Below, piece by piece: positions 8,461 to 18,624 of a DNA stretch of 64,000 nucleotides. Origin of the DNA: Compostibacillus humi. GTDB lineage: Bacteria > Bacillota > Bacilli > Bacillales > Amphibacillaceae. The notes under the pieces are model-generated. The model saw only the letters and a program-made list of their open reading frames with translations. It made no database searches and was not told the DNA's origin. Both the position numbers and the translations under genes were made by a program. Position 1 is the stretch's first letter, and every line of letters begins with the position of its first letter. Where the stretch lies: contig NZ_BMEV01000001.1 in NCBI RefSeq assembly GCF_014637175.1, forward strand, positions 51,659 through 115,658, read 5' to 3'.

Positions 8461-9600
8461 CTATTTCCACTCGAGTAGTTTGTTCTTCAGCTCATTTTCC
8501 ATTTCGATCAGTTCCCGCTCTGCTTCCTGGCGTTTCTGGCGGCCTTCCGTTTGGATGCGCAGCGTTTCTTCGATGGTAGTGACGAGGTTTTCCTGGGTTT
8601 GCTTCAACGTTTCCACGTCAATCAGTCCCCGTTCATTTTCTTTCGCCGTCTCAATCGTATTCGTCTTCAGCATTTCCGCATTTTTCAGCAGCAGCTCATT
8701 CGTCGTCTGGGTCACTTGTTTTTGCGCTTCCACGGCTTTCCGCTGGCGCATCAGCGTTAAGGCAATGGCAATCTGGTTTTTCCAGAGGGGAATTGCCGTT
8801 AAGATAGACGACTGAATTTTTTCCACGAGCGCCTGGTTCGTATTTTGAATCAGGCGGATTTGCGGCGCCGTCTGGAGCGTAATTTGCCGGCTCAGCTTCA
8901 AGTCATGAACCCGCTTTTCCAGACGCTGGCTAAACTGAATCATGTCGTTTACTTCCTGGAAAACCATCTGATTTTGCGTCTGTTCTGCCTTTTGCTTTAA
9001 CTGGGGAATGATTTCCGTCTCCAGCTCGGCCAGTTTTACTTCCCCGGCAGCAATATAGACATTTAACGCATCGTAAAAATCTTTATTTTTCACAAACAGT
9101 TCCTGAAGCAGACGGTTGTCGTGGACAAGGGCGTCCTTGCTCCGCTCCAGCTTGACGCTGATCCGGTCGATCTGTGCGCCGGTTTTCTGGTATTTCGTCA
9201 AAATTTCGTTGACGGAACGGGACAGTTTCCCAAAGATCCGGGCAAAAAATCCTTGTTTTTCCGGAGCCAGTTCTTCCGGATTTACTTCCTCCAGTTTTTT
9301 CATTAAATCTTTCAGGACGGAGCCGATTTCACCCACGTCTTTATTTTCCACTTGTTTCAGCATCGAATGGGAAAAATCGTGGAGCTTCTTTTGCGCTTCC
9401 GTTCCGAAAGCAATGATGGACTGCTGGTCATTCGGATCAATTTGTTTCGCCAGCTGTATGGCTTTTTCCTTATCTTCTTCCGTCAGCTGATCGATGACTT
9501 TTTCCGTTTTCGCCGTTTCCTCCGTTTTCGATAAGTCATCGCTTGAGCCAAAGGGATTGGCAAGCAAATCGTCTTTAAAATTCGTCGGCTGTTGTTCCAT
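8461..9600 (-). CDS. telA: Toxic anion resistance protein, TelA/YaaN family
   Basis: Cytoplasmic, largely helical 379-residue protein of the TelA (KlaA/YaaN) family. Members have been linked to tellurite and other toxic-anion tolerance and to envelope stress, with no known catalytic mechanism. The family core GFFARIFGKL appears near residue 118 and long coiled-coil-forming segments fill residues 130-379. IPLWKNQIAIALTLMRQRKA, near residue 270, is typical. It overlaps the upstream xpaC by one base (TAATG), the arrangement known from Bacillus subtilis xpaC-yaaN. It ends 17 bases before a terminator. Confidence 0.9.
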   Translation of the reverse strand: MEQQPTNFKDDLLANPFGSSDDLSKTEETAKTEKVIDQLTEEDKEKAIQLAKQIDPNDQQSIIAFGTEAQKKLHDFSHSMLKQVENKDVGEIGSVLKDLMKKLEEVNPEELAPEKQGFFARIFGKLSRSVNEILTKYQKTGAQIDRISVKLERSKDALVHDNRLLQELFVKNKDFYDALNVYIAAGEVKLAELETEIIPQLKQKAEQTQNQMVFQEVNDMIQFSQRLEKRVHDLKLSRQITLQTAPQIRLIQNTNQALVEKIQSSILTAIPLWKNQIAIALTLMRQRKAVEAQKQVTQTTNELLLKNAEMLKTNTIETAKENERGLIDVETLKQTQENLVTTIEETLRIQTEGRQKRQEAERELIEMENELKNKLLEWK

Positions 9601-10259
9601 TACGTCGTCCTCCCGTTATTATTTTTCGTCAATCGCTTATTCGATTGGATCGATCGTTTCGCCACGTCCAGTTCAAATTGCAATGTGTCAATATCGTCGT
9701 CCAGCATGTCGTACAAATCTTTTTTCGTCGTTTCCCCCAATTTGTAAATCGTAATTCTCGTGTCACGGAGGGATTCGGAAATGTCCTTCGTTTTTACTGG
9801 CTGGGAAGAGAGAAAAGCATATTTTTCTGCGATTTCCACGAGGGAATCTAAATGTTTATAATAAAAGTTTTCCGCTTTATAAAACCGTTTTGGGTCTTTT
9901 TTCGTATTGGCGTAAATTTTTTTTACTGTACGCAAGATCTCGATATTTAATTTCGCCTGGTCGATGGAGCGAACGCGCCATAACGCCTTTTGCAGGCGGC
10001 TGATTTTCTGTCTCGCTTCTTTAAGGCTTTTCTCGATGTATTTATATTCCCTTCTCGTCAGGCCGTATTGGCGCAGATTTTGATGATGCTGAATTTGTTT
10101 TACGCCGATATATGCTGCTCCTCCGCCGATGAGCGCGAACGTACTGGACATCAGAAACGTTTGTCCAAGGGCAAAAAAAGCAATCCCCCACGTCGAGGCA
10201 GAGGCAGTAAATGCGGTTGCAGATCGGATAAAAAATTGTATAATGGACTTCACACCCAT
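9600..10259 (-). CDS. xpaC: XpaC-like protein
   Basis: Member of the XpaC family, named for hydrolysis of 5-bromo-4-chloroindolyl phosphate in Bacillus; the true role is uncertain. The product is about 219 residues, with two N-terminal hydrophobic segments (about residues 8-55) and then a basic, helical cytoplasmic part. The start is ambiguous. The ATG at 10257-10259 sits close to AGGGAG, a GTG at 10251-10253 has better spacing, and a longer frame to 10328 has only a weak ribosome site. It is coupled to telA by a one-base overlap, implying a joint role. Confidence 0.82.
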   Translation of the reverse strand: MGVKSIIQFFIRSATAFTASASTWGIAFFALGQTFLMSSTFALIGGGAAYIGVKQIQHHQNLRQYGLTRREYKYIEKSLKEARQKISRLQKALWRVRSIDQAKLNIEILRTVKKIYANTKKDPKRFYKAENFYYKHLDSLVEIAEKYAFLSSQPVKTKDISESLRDTRITIYKLGETTKKDLYDMLDDDIDTLQFELDVAKRSIQSNKRLTKNNNGRTT

Positions 10260-10495
10260 CAACTCCCTGTTTTCCCATGTATACGTGAATCTATCAGTAA
10301 TACGTGATAGATGAGAATTTCGTTTCATTTATCTCTATTTTAAGCGATTTTTAGCCGTTAACAACTAAAAAAGTCTATTTTTCTTAATTTTACTGTTTTC
10401 TGGGACAGTCTTGCCAAGTATCTGTCGGTTTTTGTACGAATACATTGGCGGGAGCTGCCTGTGCCAGGAATATGTAACTTTAGGAGGGGTGATTC

Positions 10496-11290
10496 ATGAA
10501 GGAAATCGGCATTGATGCGGGCGGGACGTTAATAAAAATTGCCTATGAAGAACAGGGCAAATTGCACGTCAAATCCTATCCGCAAAACAAGCTGAAAGAA
10601 GTCGTACAATGGATCCAAATCGTTTCTCCCACCGCCACGTTAAAATTAACCGGCGGGAAAAGGGAAAGCATCGCAAACCTCGTCCAAAACCGGCACGAAT
10701 TGGTGGATGAATTTCAAGCTATCGTCAACGGAACCAGCTACCTTCTTGAAGAAGAAAAAATAAAAATCGGCAATGAATACATATTAGTAAGCATCGGCAC
10801 CGGCACTTCGGTTTTTCATGTCCATACAGACGGGTTTGACCGGCTGCTCGGGAGCGGCATCGGCGGAGGAACCTTTCTCGGACTAGGCAAACTTCTCTCC
10901 GGGAAAACTCGTTTTGAAGAGTTAACTGACCTTGCCAGCCGCGGGGACCGGGAAAAAAGTGATTTGCTGGTCAAAGATATTTATGCCACAGGTGACGCAC
11001 CGCTCCTCGGTAATCTGACGGCAGCAAATTTTGGAAAAGCCGGTTTCCAAAAAGCTCATCCTGAAGACCATATGTCCGCGTTAAATCAGCTCATTGGCGA
11101 AGTGATTATTTCGCTTGCCAGCCTGGCCGCCAGAAGCAAACGAGTAAAACCGATTGTCTTCGTCGGCAGCACCTTGAACGGAAATGCGCCGCTGAAAAGC
11201 GTATTAAGCAGTTTTCAGGACTGGATGGACTACACGCCGGTCTTTTTAGAAAAGGGAGCCTATGCCGGAGCCATTGGCACGATCATGTAA
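10496..11290 (+). CDS. coaW: Type II pantothenate kinase CoaW
   Basis: Phosphorylates pantothenate with ATP, the first step of coenzyme A synthesis. The 264-residue product has the acetate/sugar kinase/Hsp70-type fold, with IDAGGTLIKIA at residues 5-15, a central VSIGTGTS and GSGIGGGT (about residues 100 and 118). This is the eukaryote-like type II form found in staphylococci and some bacilli, and not CoaA or CoaX. The ATG follows TAGGAGGGG at good spacing. It is transcribed alone and ends at a hairpin. It fits functionally with panF at 5292. Confidence 0.9.
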   Translation: MKEIGIDAGGTLIKIAYEEQGKLHVKSYPQNKLKEVVQWIQIVSPTATLKLTGGKRESIANLVQNRHELVDEFQAIVNGTSYLLEEEKIKIGNEYILVSIGTGTSVFHVHTDGFDRLLGSGIGGGTFLGLGKLLSGKTRFEELTDLASRGDREKSDLLVKDIYATGDAPLLGNLTAANFGKAGFQKAHPEDHMSALNQLIGEVIISLASLAARSKRVKPIVFVGSTLNGNAPLKSVLSSFQDWMDYTPVFLEKGAYAGAIGTIM

Positions 11291-11293
11291 AGA

Positions 11294-11319
11294 GCCGCCG
11301 GGTACATTTCGCCGGCGGC
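11294..11319. terminator. GC-rich hairpin between coaW and ylmA-like gene
   Basis: Perfect 8-base arms GCCGCCGG (11294-11301) and CCGGCGGC (11312-11319) between two converging genes. The T tract is weak on both sides. Confidence 0.55.
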
Positions 11320-11322
11320 TTC

Positions 11323-12051
11323 CTACCATAATGCTTGCAGCGTTTCTTCGGTGAGGACTTCCGCTGTTTTTCCTTTGGCAAAGATGCTTCCGTCTTTCAA
11401 TAATAGCGTATGGCTAAAGGCATCGGTAATTTCCTCGATATGGTGGGTGACGTAAATAAGCGTCGGTCCCCCGTCCTTCTTTGCCAGCTTCCCAACGGAC
11501 GCCAGCAATTTATCCCTGGCGATAAAATCTAAGCCGTTCGTCGGCTCATCCAAAATAAGAAGTTCCGGCGAACCCATAAGTCCCCGGCCGATGAGCAGCC
11601 GCTGCTTTTCCCCTTGGGAACAAGTGGCGTATTTCCTGCCCCACAGATAACCGCAATCGAGCTCCTCCATAATTTCTCGTGCCCGGTCATAATCTTTATC
11701 CGTCATGTCATCGTAAACGCCAATGGTCGAATATTTTCCGCTGAGGACAATCTTTTCCGCCAATTCCTGTTCCCGGATGCGCTCCTGCAGCGACGAACTT
11801 ACCCAGCCAATCGATTTCCGCAGTTCCCGCAAATCGGTTTTGCCAAATTGACGCCCGAGCACCCGCACCGTACCCGTTGTCGGCCAAATATATCCGTTGA
11901 TGATATTTAATAACGTCGTCTTTCCCGATCCGTTTAAACCGAGCAAAGCCCAATGCTCCCCCCGGGAAATTTCCCAATGGATATCGGATAAAATTTGCTT
12001 CCCTTCCCTGACCCATGAAACATCTTTTAATTCGATTACTTTTTCTCCCAT
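11323..12051 (-). CDS. ABC transporter ATP-binding protein, YlmA-like
   Basis: A 242-residue ABC ATPase. It shows Walker A GLNGSGKTT (residues 38-46), a variant signature CSQGEKQR, Walker B LLILDEPTNGLD and the switch histidine in YVTHH. No membrane partner is adjacent. It resembles the orphan ATPase YlmA of Bacillus subtilis, whose substrate is unknown. It converges on coaW. The start is the ATG at 12049-12051; no strong ribosome site precedes it. Confidence 0.85.
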   Translation of the reverse strand: MGEKVIELKDVSWVREGKQILSDIHWEISRGEHWALLGLNGSGKTTLLNIINGYIWPTTGTVRVLGRQFGKTDLRELRKSIGWVSSSLQERIREQELAEKIVLSGKYSTIGVYDDMTDKDYDRAREIMEELDCGYLWGRKYATCSQGEKQRLLIGRGLMGSPELLILDEPTNGLDFIARDKLLASVGKLAKKDGGPTLIYVTHHIEEITDAFSHTLLLKDGSIFAKGKTAEVLTEETLQALW

Positions 12052-12357
12052 TCTTACCGCTTCCTTTGCATAAAATATTCTTCACTCCAGCACCGCCAAT
12101 TGCGGCAAAATTTTCTTATCTACCTATTCGCCAAGAACAGACAAAATCCTCTTTTCTTAAGCTTTATGCCGGGAAACGGCTTTGTGAGCCACGTTTTTCT
12201 TAATCCTTTCCTCCATATGCCATCCCCGCCTAGAAGCTCTGCCCGCATCCTGCAGCCATGTTTCCGCTGATCCCTAATTCCCATGGAAATACCCAAACTT
12301 TTTCCTCGAATCATACATATTTTATTACTGGAGACAGAAAAAGAAAGGAGGTTTTCC
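12052..12357. other. Intergenic region upstream of hsp20
   Basis: A 306-base gap between divergent genes (ylmA-like and hsp20). I see no convincing coding sequence, no CIRCE element (TTAGCACTC/GAGTGCTAA) and no clear promoter. Open frames here have no ribosome sites. Confidence 0.4.
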
Positions 12358-12813
12358 ATGGCACCGCGAAAAGATAATTTTCTGAAAAAGTTTGACGTGG
12401 ATTTTACACCTCTGCGGGAGTTCATGTGGGAAATGGACCGTTTTTTCCATGATTCCTTCAAACAGATGCATACTAATTTCCAGCTGCGTCCCTTTTGGGT
12501 AGACGTGCGGGAAACCGGCGATGATTTTATCATCGAAGCGGAACTGCCCGGATATAGCCGGGAGCAAATTGAAATTGAGATTTTCGGCAATCAGCTCCAT
12601 ATTCGGGCCGAAGATAAGCAGTTTTTGGAAGGAAAAGACGAAAAGCACGGGGTTTACAGCAAAGAACAATCCTATCGGCGAAAGGAAAGAACCATTTCCC
12701 TTCCCATTGAAATTCCGGAAAAAGAAACGACCGCCTCGATGAAAAACGGCATTTTAACGATTAGAGTACCGAAAAATAATTCCAAGCGGAAGTTTCTTGA
12801 TATCGGCGAGTAG
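12358..12813 (+). CDS. Small heat-shock protein, Hsp20/alpha-crystallin family
   Basis: ATP-independent holdase chaperone that binds unfolding proteins. The 151-residue product has an N-terminal aromatic-rich arm (residues 1-45), an alpha-crystallin domain (about residues 46-140, with ELPGYSREQIEIEIFGNQLH) and a C-terminal RVPKN with a short tail. The true start is the ATG at 12358, seven bases after AAAGGAGG; the open frame extends upstream to 12283 without support. It is a single-gene unit with a shared terminator downstream. No heat-shock operator was found, so regulation is unknown. Confidence 0.92.
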   Translation: MAPRKDNFLKKFDVDFTPLREFMWEMDRFFHDSFKQMHTNFQLRPFWVDVRETGDDFIIEAELPGYSREQIEIEIFGNQLHIRAEDKQFLEGKDEKHGVYSKEQSYRRKERTISLPIEIPEKETTASMKNGILTIRVPKNNSKRKFLDIGE

Positions 12814-12890
12814 ACAGCCGTTCTTAAATGTTTCTTACTTACCCCAATTCTCATCCGTGGGATTTTGCCTGTTTTCCTTTTTCCTATAAC

Positions 12891-12919
12891 AAACAGCCGG
12901 ACGAATTATCCGGCTGTTT
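12891..12919. terminator. Bidirectional terminator, hsp20 and sugar-acid cluster
   Basis: Perfect 11-base arms AAACAGCCGGA and TCCGGCTGTTT around a 7-base loop, with T runs on both strands. It ends hsp20 (plus) and the 15-gene sugar-acid cluster (minus). Confidence 0.88.
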
Positions 12920-12947
12920 TCTATTCTCGCTAGCTGAGAACGAAATG

Positions 12948-14948
12948 TTATTCCTTTGTATCCATCATTGCTGCGGCTTCCTTCTCGGCCAATGCTTTTT
13001 TCCCGGCTTCCAATACTTCGATAATCCGGTCGACATCGTACACACTGCCTTTCCACGTACCGCCGCTGACCGACTGCAAAGCTGCCCATAAACGGGTGTC
13101 ATCCGGAAGTCCTGGATTTGGTTTTACATCAGGATGCACCGAACGTTCAGCAAGCACTTTTGCCCCTTCTTCCGGCGTCAGTCGTTGGTCCTCTGTGCCG
13201 ATAAAATTCATTGAGCCGACTAAATTATTTCGGTCGACGATAATTTCAATAACATCCCCGTTCCGTAATTTTCCGATCGGACCGCCGGCCAGCGCCTCAG
13301 GACCGACGTGGCCGATACATGCACCGGTGGAAACGCCGGAAAAGCGGGCATCGGTAATTAAAGAAACGTATTTGCCGTAGGACAGATGTTTTAACGCGGA
13401 AGTTAATTGGTACGTCTCCTCCATTCCTGTACCGAGCGGTCCGCCTCCCATGACGACCATAATGTCTCCCGCTTCAATTTCTCCTTGCTTAATGGCACGG
13501 ATGGCAGCCTGTTCAGACGTGAATACTTTCGCTTTTCCGGTATGGCGGTATACGCCGTCTTCATCGACGACATCCGGGCTGATCGATGTCGATTTAATGA
13601 CCGACCCTTCTGGAGCAATATTCCCCGTCGGGAACGTAACCGTTGAAGTGAGTCCTCTTTCTTTGGCCCGCTCCGGACTCATAATGACCTCATCCGGATC
13701 CACCTTATCCGCTTCCATCAATCGCTCTTTCAATTTCATGCGGCGCTCCGATTTTTCCCACCAATCGAGATTCTCGCCAAGGGTCTGCCCTGTAACGGTA
13801 AGCACATCTTCATGCAGCACTCCCAATTTGCGGAGATGAAGCATTACTTCCGGAACTCCGCCGGCTAGAAATACCCGAACCGTCGGATGGTCCACCGGCC
13901 CATTCGGCAGTACACTGACGAGGCGCGGCACTTTCTTATTGACACGCACCCAATCTTCCACCGTCGGCATCTTCAGGCCGGCAGCGTGGGCTATGGCAGG
14001 AATATGGAGCAAGAGATTCGTCGATCCTCCAAAGGCGGCATGAACGACCATGGCGTTCTCGATGGCTTTATCGGTTAAAATATCCGACATTTTCATGCCC
14101 TTCTTTTCCATTTCCATGACAGCCCTGGCCGATTGGCGTGCCATTTCCAGCCAGATCGGCTGACCGGAAGGGGCGAGGGCAGAATGGGTAACGGCAATCC
14201 CCATCGCTTCCGCAACGACTTGGGATGTTGCGGCAGTTCCTAAAAATTGGCAGCCTCCCCCAGGCGTTGCGCAAGCACGGCAGCCGAGTTCCGCGGCCTC
14301 CTGCAGCGTCAATTCATTGTTTGCAAATCGCGCTCCGATCGTTTGTACTTTCCCGGCATCTTCTCCGTTTGTCGGCGGAAGGGTGACACCTCCCGGTACG
14401 ATAATTCCAGGCAAATCCGGCGTGCCTGCAAGCGCTAACATCATGGCGGGAAGACCTTTATCACAGGTTGCAACACCGATTACGGCCTGACGGGTTGGCA
14501 GCGAGCGGATCAAGCGCCGGTAGACAATCGCTGCATCATTGCGGTACGGAAAAGAATCGTACATCCCGCTCGTTCCTTGAGAGCGGCCGTCACACGGGTC
14601 ACTGACATAGCCGGCAAAAGGAACGCCGTCATGTTCCCGGACGACTTCTGCCGCCTCCCGCATTAGAAGTCCTACTTCCCAATGTCCCGTATGGTAGCCT
14701 AACGCAATTGGGGTACCATCATGGTCGCGAATTCCGCCCTGGGTGCTTAAAATTAACACTTGGGGCCCCAGCAAATCCTTTGGCTTCCAGCCCATCCCGA
14801 CATTTTGGGACAGCCCGAATAAATTTCCGCTTGGGGAATTCATCAGCATTTCCTTCGTTAAAGGAAGTGCCCCTCCATTTCCTCTTGCATTCGTCTGTAC
14901 TTTATATAATGATGGGTCATCGACTGCAAAAATCGTTTCTAATGACAT
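12948..14948 (-). CDS. yjhG: YjhG/YagF family D-xylonate dehydratase
   Basis: Iron-sulfur dehydratase of the IlvD/Edd superfamily. It converts D-xylonate (and possibly other aldonates) to 2-keto-3-deoxy-D-xylonate. At 666 residues it is longer than IlvD (about 560) and matches the YjhG/YagF subfamily closely from memory: [10 protein letters not shown] near residue 50, [23 protein letters not shown] and [12 protein letters not shown] carry the cluster cysteines, and KSTSISP and CIGHVGPEA lie in the C-terminal half. The start is the ATG at 14946-14948 after GGAGGGG. It is the last gene of the sugar-acid cluster, after the aldehyde dehydrogenase. Strong match; the exact substrate is inferred from the family. 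Confidence 0.93.
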   Translation of the reverse strand: MSLETIFAVDDPSLYKVQTNARGNGGALPLTKEMLMNSPSGNLFGLSQNVGMGWKPKDLLGPQVLILSTQGGIRDHDGTPIALGYHTGHWEVGLLMREAAEVVREHDGVPFAGYVSDPCDGRSQGTSGMYDSFPYRNDAAIVYRRLIRSLPTRQAVIGVATCDKGLPAMMLALAGTPDLPGIIVPGGVTLPPTNGEDAGKVQTIGARFANNELTLQEAAELGCRACATPGGGCQFLGTAATSQVVAEAMGIAVTHSALAPSGQPIWLEMARQSARAVMEMEKKGMKMSDILTDKAIENAMVVHAAFGGSTNLLLHIPAIAHAAGLKMPTVEDWVRVNKKVPRLVSVLPNGPVDHPTVRVFLAGGVPEVMLHLRKLGVLHEDVLTVTGQTLGENLDWWEKSERRMKLKERLMEADKVDPDEVIMSPERAKERGLTSTVTFPTGNIAPEGSVIKSTSISPDVVDEDGVYRHTGKAKVFTSEQAAIRAIKQGEIEAGDIMVVMGGGPLGTGMEETYQLTSALKHLSYGKYVSLITDARFSGVSTGACIGHVGPEALAGGPIGKLRNGDVIEIIVDRNNLVGSMNFIGTEDQRLTPEEGAKVLAERSVHPDVKPNPGLPDDTRLWAALQSVSGGTWKGSVYDVDRIIEVLEAGKKALAEKEAAAMMDTKE

Positions 14949-15083
14949 ATTAGCCCCTCCAACTTCAGATTGTTGTAAAATTACACGTGCATCCGCAGCG
15001 AAACGGATAAAAAAAGAGGGCAAATGCCCTCCCTTCACGCGGAATGAAAAGGATAACAGGGTTTCTTTATTTAAACGATTGCA

Positions 15084-16550
15084 TTATCCCTTTACGAACA
15101 CCGTTTTAATCGAAGTAAAGAATTCTTTTGCAGCTTCACCTTGTTCACGGGAATGGGAGCTGGATTGTTTCATGCCGCCAAACGGTGCTTGCAATTCTAC
15201 TCCGGCGCTCTCAGCATTAATTCGGACGAGTCCTGATTCAATTTCGTCGATAAAGGTTAACATTTTTTGGATATTCGTCGTAAAGATCGAGGCACTTAAG
15301 CCAAACTTCACATTGTTAGCAATTTGCAATGCCTCTTCCACCGAATCGACTTTAATTAAAGCAAGGACCGGACCAAAGATTTCCTCTTGGGCAATGGTCA
15401 TATCATTAGAAACGTTTTCGAAAATCGTAGGTTCTACGAAATAGCCATTGTCGTACTTCTCGCCAGTGAGACGATTGCCGCCATACAGCAATTTCGCCCC
15501 TTCCTCTTTTCCTTTTTCAATATAGTAGAGAACCGTATCAAGCTGTTTTTTGCTGGAACTTGGTCCCATCCATATTCCATCTTCCAGTCCGTTTCCGACC
15601 GTAATCTCTTTCACTTTTGCCAGCAGTTTTTCTTTAAAGGAATCATAGACATCGCGATGGACTAACACGCGGCTCGTTGCTGTACATTTTTGCCCGGTAG
15701 AACGCAATCCGCCGCTAATCGTTGCCTCCACCGCCAAATCAAGGTCCGCATCTTCCGCAACGATGACTGGGTTTTTGCCTCCCATTTCAAGCTGGTATTT
15801 CGCTCCTCTTGCCAAAGCACCTTGGCCGACCGCTTTTCCGACCGTATCCGATCCGGTGAAGGTAACGCCATTAATATCCGGATGATCGACAATTCCTTGG
15901 CCGATGACCGAGCCGGAACCGGTAACAAAGTTTACGACTCCTTTCGGAATTCCTGCTTCCGCCAGACATTCAACGACTTTTGCTGCCGTCACTGCTGCTT
16001 CTTGAGCCGGTTTAAATACGACGGTGTTTCCATAAATCAGGGCAGGAGCAATTTTCCAAATCGGAATAGCAACCGGGAAGTTCCACGGTGTAATCACACC
16101 TACTACGCCTAGCGGAGCGCGGGTTGTAAACATTAACGCACCTGCATCGGTGGACGGAATAACGTCTCCTGTTTTCCGCATCCCTTCACCGGCATAATAG
16201 CGCAAAATAGCAACTCCCCGGGCTGTTTCTCCTTTCGCTTCCGGCAACGTTTTCCCCATTTCGCGGGTAAGGGATTCGGCGATTTCGTCCAGGCGGGATT
16301 CTAAAATATCTGCGGCCTTGTATAAATAATTTCCTCTTTCTGCTCCGGAGAGCTTCCACCAAGCTTTTTGGGCCGCTTTCGCTGCAGCTACCGCTTCGTT
16401 TAAATCCTCTGCAGTTGATTTTTGGATGTAGCCGACGACATCGTTCACATTGGCCGGATTAATGCTTGCTTCCGTCTCCGCCGATGGGGAAGCTTTCCAT
16501 TCTCCTCCGATGTAATTAAGATATGTTTTTGTTTGTACTTCAGTTGTCAT
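15084..16550 (-). CDS. 2-oxoglutarate semialdehyde-type aldehyde dehydrogenase
   Basis: NAD(P)-dependent aldehyde dehydrogenase of 488 residues, with the full catalytic set: Asn157 in TPWNF, Glu255 in LEMGGKNP and the nucleophile Cys289 in GQKCTATSR. It resembles the YcbD/GucD group that oxidises 2,5-dioxopentanoate to 2-oxoglutarate. The neighbours support this: a FAH-family dehydratase directly upstream and a xylonate dehydratase directly downstream together make the non-phosphorylating Weimberg-type route. The start ATG at 16548-16550 follows an AGGAGGTAA ribosome site at good spacing. Other short-chain aldehydes remain possible. Confidence 0.88.
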   Translation of the reverse strand: MTTEVQTKTYLNYIGGEWKASPSAETEASINPANVNDVVGYIQKSTAEDLNEAVAAAKAAQKAWWKLSGAERGNYLYKAADILESRLDEIAESLTREMGKTLPEAKGETARGVAILRYYAGEGMRKTGDVIPSTDAGALMFTTRAPLGVVGVITPWNFPVAIPIWKIAPALIYGNTVVFKPAQEAAVTAAKVVECLAEAGIPKGVVNFVTGSGSVIGQGIVDHPDINGVTFTGSDTVGKAVGQGALARGAKYQLEMGGKNPVIVAEDADLDLAVEATISGGLRSTGQKCTATSRVLVHRDVYDSFKEKLLAKVKEITVGNGLEDGIWMGPSSSKKQLDTVLYYIEKGKEEGAKLLYGGNRLTGEKYDNGYFVEPTIFENVSNDMTIAQEEIFGPVLALIKVDSVEEALQIANNVKFGLSASIFTTNIQKMLTFIDEIESGLVRINAESAGVELQAPFGGMKQSSSHSREQGEAAKEFFTSIKTVFVKG

Positions 16551-16573
16551 TGAACATTACCTCCTATACAAAT

Positions 16574-17473
16574 CTAGTTTGTAATATGCGATTTTTGATG
16601 GGTTACCGTATTGCTCAACGTACCAATGCCTTCCACTTCAATATCAACCCGGTCGCCGTCGTGAAGCGTAAAATCATTCGGCGGAACGATACATGTGCCG
16701 GTTAACAGCACTGTCCCCGGGAAGATAATATTATCCTTCCGTAAATATTCCACCAGTTCTTCATACCGGCGTTTCAGCTGATTTGTATTTGCGCTGCCTT
16801 CAAATACGAGTTCCTCATTCCGGTAAATCCGGCATGTCATGTTGAAATTGTACGGATCCTCCACTGCCTCCGCGAGCAAAATCGCCGGTCCGACCGAACA
16901 GGAACGGGACCAGATTTTTGCCTGTGGCAAGTAGAGCGGGTTTTCCCCTTCAATATCCCGGCAGCTCATGTCATTTCCAATCGTGTAGCCTAAAATGTTC
17001 CCGTCTCCATCTAATACTAAGCCCAATTCGGGTTCGGGAACTTGCCAATTGGAATCGCTCCGCAAATGGAGAATTTGATTCGGCCCGATGGTGCGTTCTC
17101 TTGTAGATTTAAAGAAGATTTCCGGTCTCTCTGCATCGTATACTTTGTCGTAAAATGTCGTTGCATCCATTTTTCCATCGGTAGCTTCATAGTTTCGGGC
17201 TTCTTTGCTTTTAAAGTACGTGACCCCGGATGCCCACACTTCCGGTGCATCTACCGGAATTACGACATCCAGTTCAGACAGGGATTCTTTTACAGGAAGC
17301 AAATGGGGCACAAATTCTTCAATTAATTCCTTTGTCGTCATTTTTCGTTCTTTCGCCTTGTCTGCTACGTCAACAATGCTTTCATACGGCAGGACATACA
17401 CTTTTTCCTCTTCGGTTACAGCTCCAAGGACAATCTTTTTCGATTCCTTATCTTTAAAACGTATAATTTTCAT
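16574..17473 (-). CDS. Fumarylacetoacetate hydrolase-family protein, probable 2-keto-3-deoxypentonate dehydratase
   Basis: A 299-residue member of the fumarylacetoacetate hydrolase (FAH) family, which uses a divalent metal to act on 2-keto acids. The metal-binding region reads PEPELGLVLD, then TIGNDMSCRDIEGENPLYLPQ and further GPAILL. In Weimberg pathways a FAH-family enzyme (XylX in Caulobacter) dehydrates 2-keto-3-deoxyxylonate to 2-oxoglutarate semialdehyde. The next gene is the matching dehydrogenase, so I assign that role by context. The ATG at 17471-17473 has GGAGG six bases before it. A hydrolase or decarboxylase of another 2-keto acid is the alternative. Confidence 0.8.
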   Translation of the reverse strand: MKIIRFKDKESKKIVLGAVTEEEKVYVLPYESIVDVADKAKERKMTTKELIEEFVPHLLPVKESLSELDVVIPVDAPEVWASGVTYFKSKEARNYEATDGKMDATTFYDKVYDAERPEIFFKSTRERTIGPNQILHLRSDSNWQVPEPELGLVLDGDGNILGYTIGNDMSCRDIEGENPLYLPQAKIWSRSCSVGPAILLAEAVEDPYNFNMTCRIYRNEELVFEGSANTNQLKRRYEELVEYLRKDNIIFPGTVLLTGTCIVPPNDFTLHDGDRVDIEVEGIGTLSNTVTHQKSHITN

Positions 17474-17616
17474 AGATAACCTCCGTTCTTATTTGTAATA
17501 GATTTATAGAAAGCAGGGAGTTCAGACAAACGGCGTTCACCTCCCTTGTTCCCCAACTCCCCAGCCTTGTTCATACAGCTTAATCCTCTCCAAAACAGCA
17601 TCACTTTTTTTGGGAA

Positions 17617-18600
17617 TTATTTGAGCCGCGATTTCAGGCGGTCTTCTGCTTTCGTTAAGGCATGCTTCAGCACTTCTTCCCTCAGTTTCTTAAAGGTTTC
17701 CAAGCCGGACGCTTGTTCTTTGCTCCACTCTTTCGCAAAGTCACCAGAAGTAATCCGGTTATATTTTTCTTTCATAAACGAACGGATGTATGAGGAGTCG
17801 ACATCCTGGAAAGAAGTCATTTGCCCATATTGGCTTGTGTTCGAATGGAACGGCAATTGCCGGAACACGCCGACATCCGCAAACTTTTCAAACATGACGA
17901 CCGGTTCTTTCGACATATACAATTCCATTAACGCCGCTTCTTCCGGATGGCCCATTTCCACCTGAAATTGATAGATTTCCGTTAAAACTTTCATAATTAA
18001 TGGCCACGTAATTTGTTCCGCAAACAGATCTAAATAGGTTTCATCATCAAAGCTGACTTCTATGGCCCCTTTCTTCGTAGACCCAATCGCTTTTGCCAGC
18101 GCTTTCGCAATTTCCTTTGCCTCCCCGGACACATCTTGATGAACCGAGAGAAAGGACGGGAAACCTTCTCCGATTTCATACAGTTCCCTGACGCCTTTCC
18201 CGATCATCCTTGGTGCGACCATGATGACATCAATATTTTCCGGCAAGTCAATGTATCCGTAAGTGACGTTATATCCGGAGGAGAAATTAACGACGTTTCC
18301 TTTTTCCAGATTTGGAGCAATCTTCTCCTTAAAGATGGCGGGTGCGATTTCGTCCGGCAGCAGCAAGAAGATAATATCGGCCCGTTTGCTTGCTTCTTCA
18401 ATCGGATAAGCTTCAAAGCCGTCTTGCCGTGCCTTTTCCCAGGATGTATCGCGCACGCTTCCGACGATAATATGTTTCAAGCCGGAGTCCCGCATATTGA
18501 GCGCCTGGGATCTCCCCTGGTTGCCATATCCGATAATGGCGACTGTTTTATCTTTCACAACATCAAGGTTTGCATCCTGATCGTAATAAATCGTTGCCAT
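17617..18600 (-). CDS. Ketol-acid reductoisomerase-like protein with altered active site
   Basis: A 327-residue protein with the architecture of class I ketol-acid reductoisomerase (IlvC). It has an N-terminal NADP-binding fold (IIGYGNQGRSQALN, residues 22-35) and a C-terminal helical domain. Metal ligands Asp191 and Glu195 (LDLFAEQ), Glu226 and the serine in HSNTSQYG (Ser253) remain. However, the catalytic histidine (family FxHGxN) is Ser108 in FSSGYN, the active-site lysine (VAPKG) is Arg131 in VAPRM, and the last metal glutamate appears to be Ser230. Typical ketol-acid isomerisation is therefore doubtful. It lies in a sugar-acid operon with no other ilv genes. It may be an oxidoreductase or isomerase of a sugar-acid intermediate. 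Confidence 0.82.
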   Translation of the reverse strand: MATIYYDQDANLDVVKDKTVAIIGYGNQGRSQALNMRDSGLKHIIVGSVRDTSWEKARQDGFEAYPIEEASKRADIIFLLLPDEIAPAIFKEKIAPNLEKGNVVNFSSGYNVTYGYIDLPENIDVIMVAPRMIGKGVRELYEIGEGFPSFLSVHQDVSGEAKEIAKALAKAIGSTKKGAIEVSFDDETYLDLFAEQITWPLIMKVLTEIYQFQVEMGHPEEAALMELYMSKEPVVMFEKFADVGVFRQLPFHSNTSQYGQMTSFQDVDSSYIRSFMKEKYNRITSGDFAKEWSKEQASGLETFKKLREEVLKHALTKAEDRLKSRLK

Positions 18601-18624
18601 TCTACTACCTCCAAATCTATGTAA

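Noticed and set aside
17617..18600. Calling the gene ilvC
   Set aside because: Fold matches, but the catalytic His and Lys are replaced and the neighbours are sugar-acid genes, so a branched-chain role is not supported.
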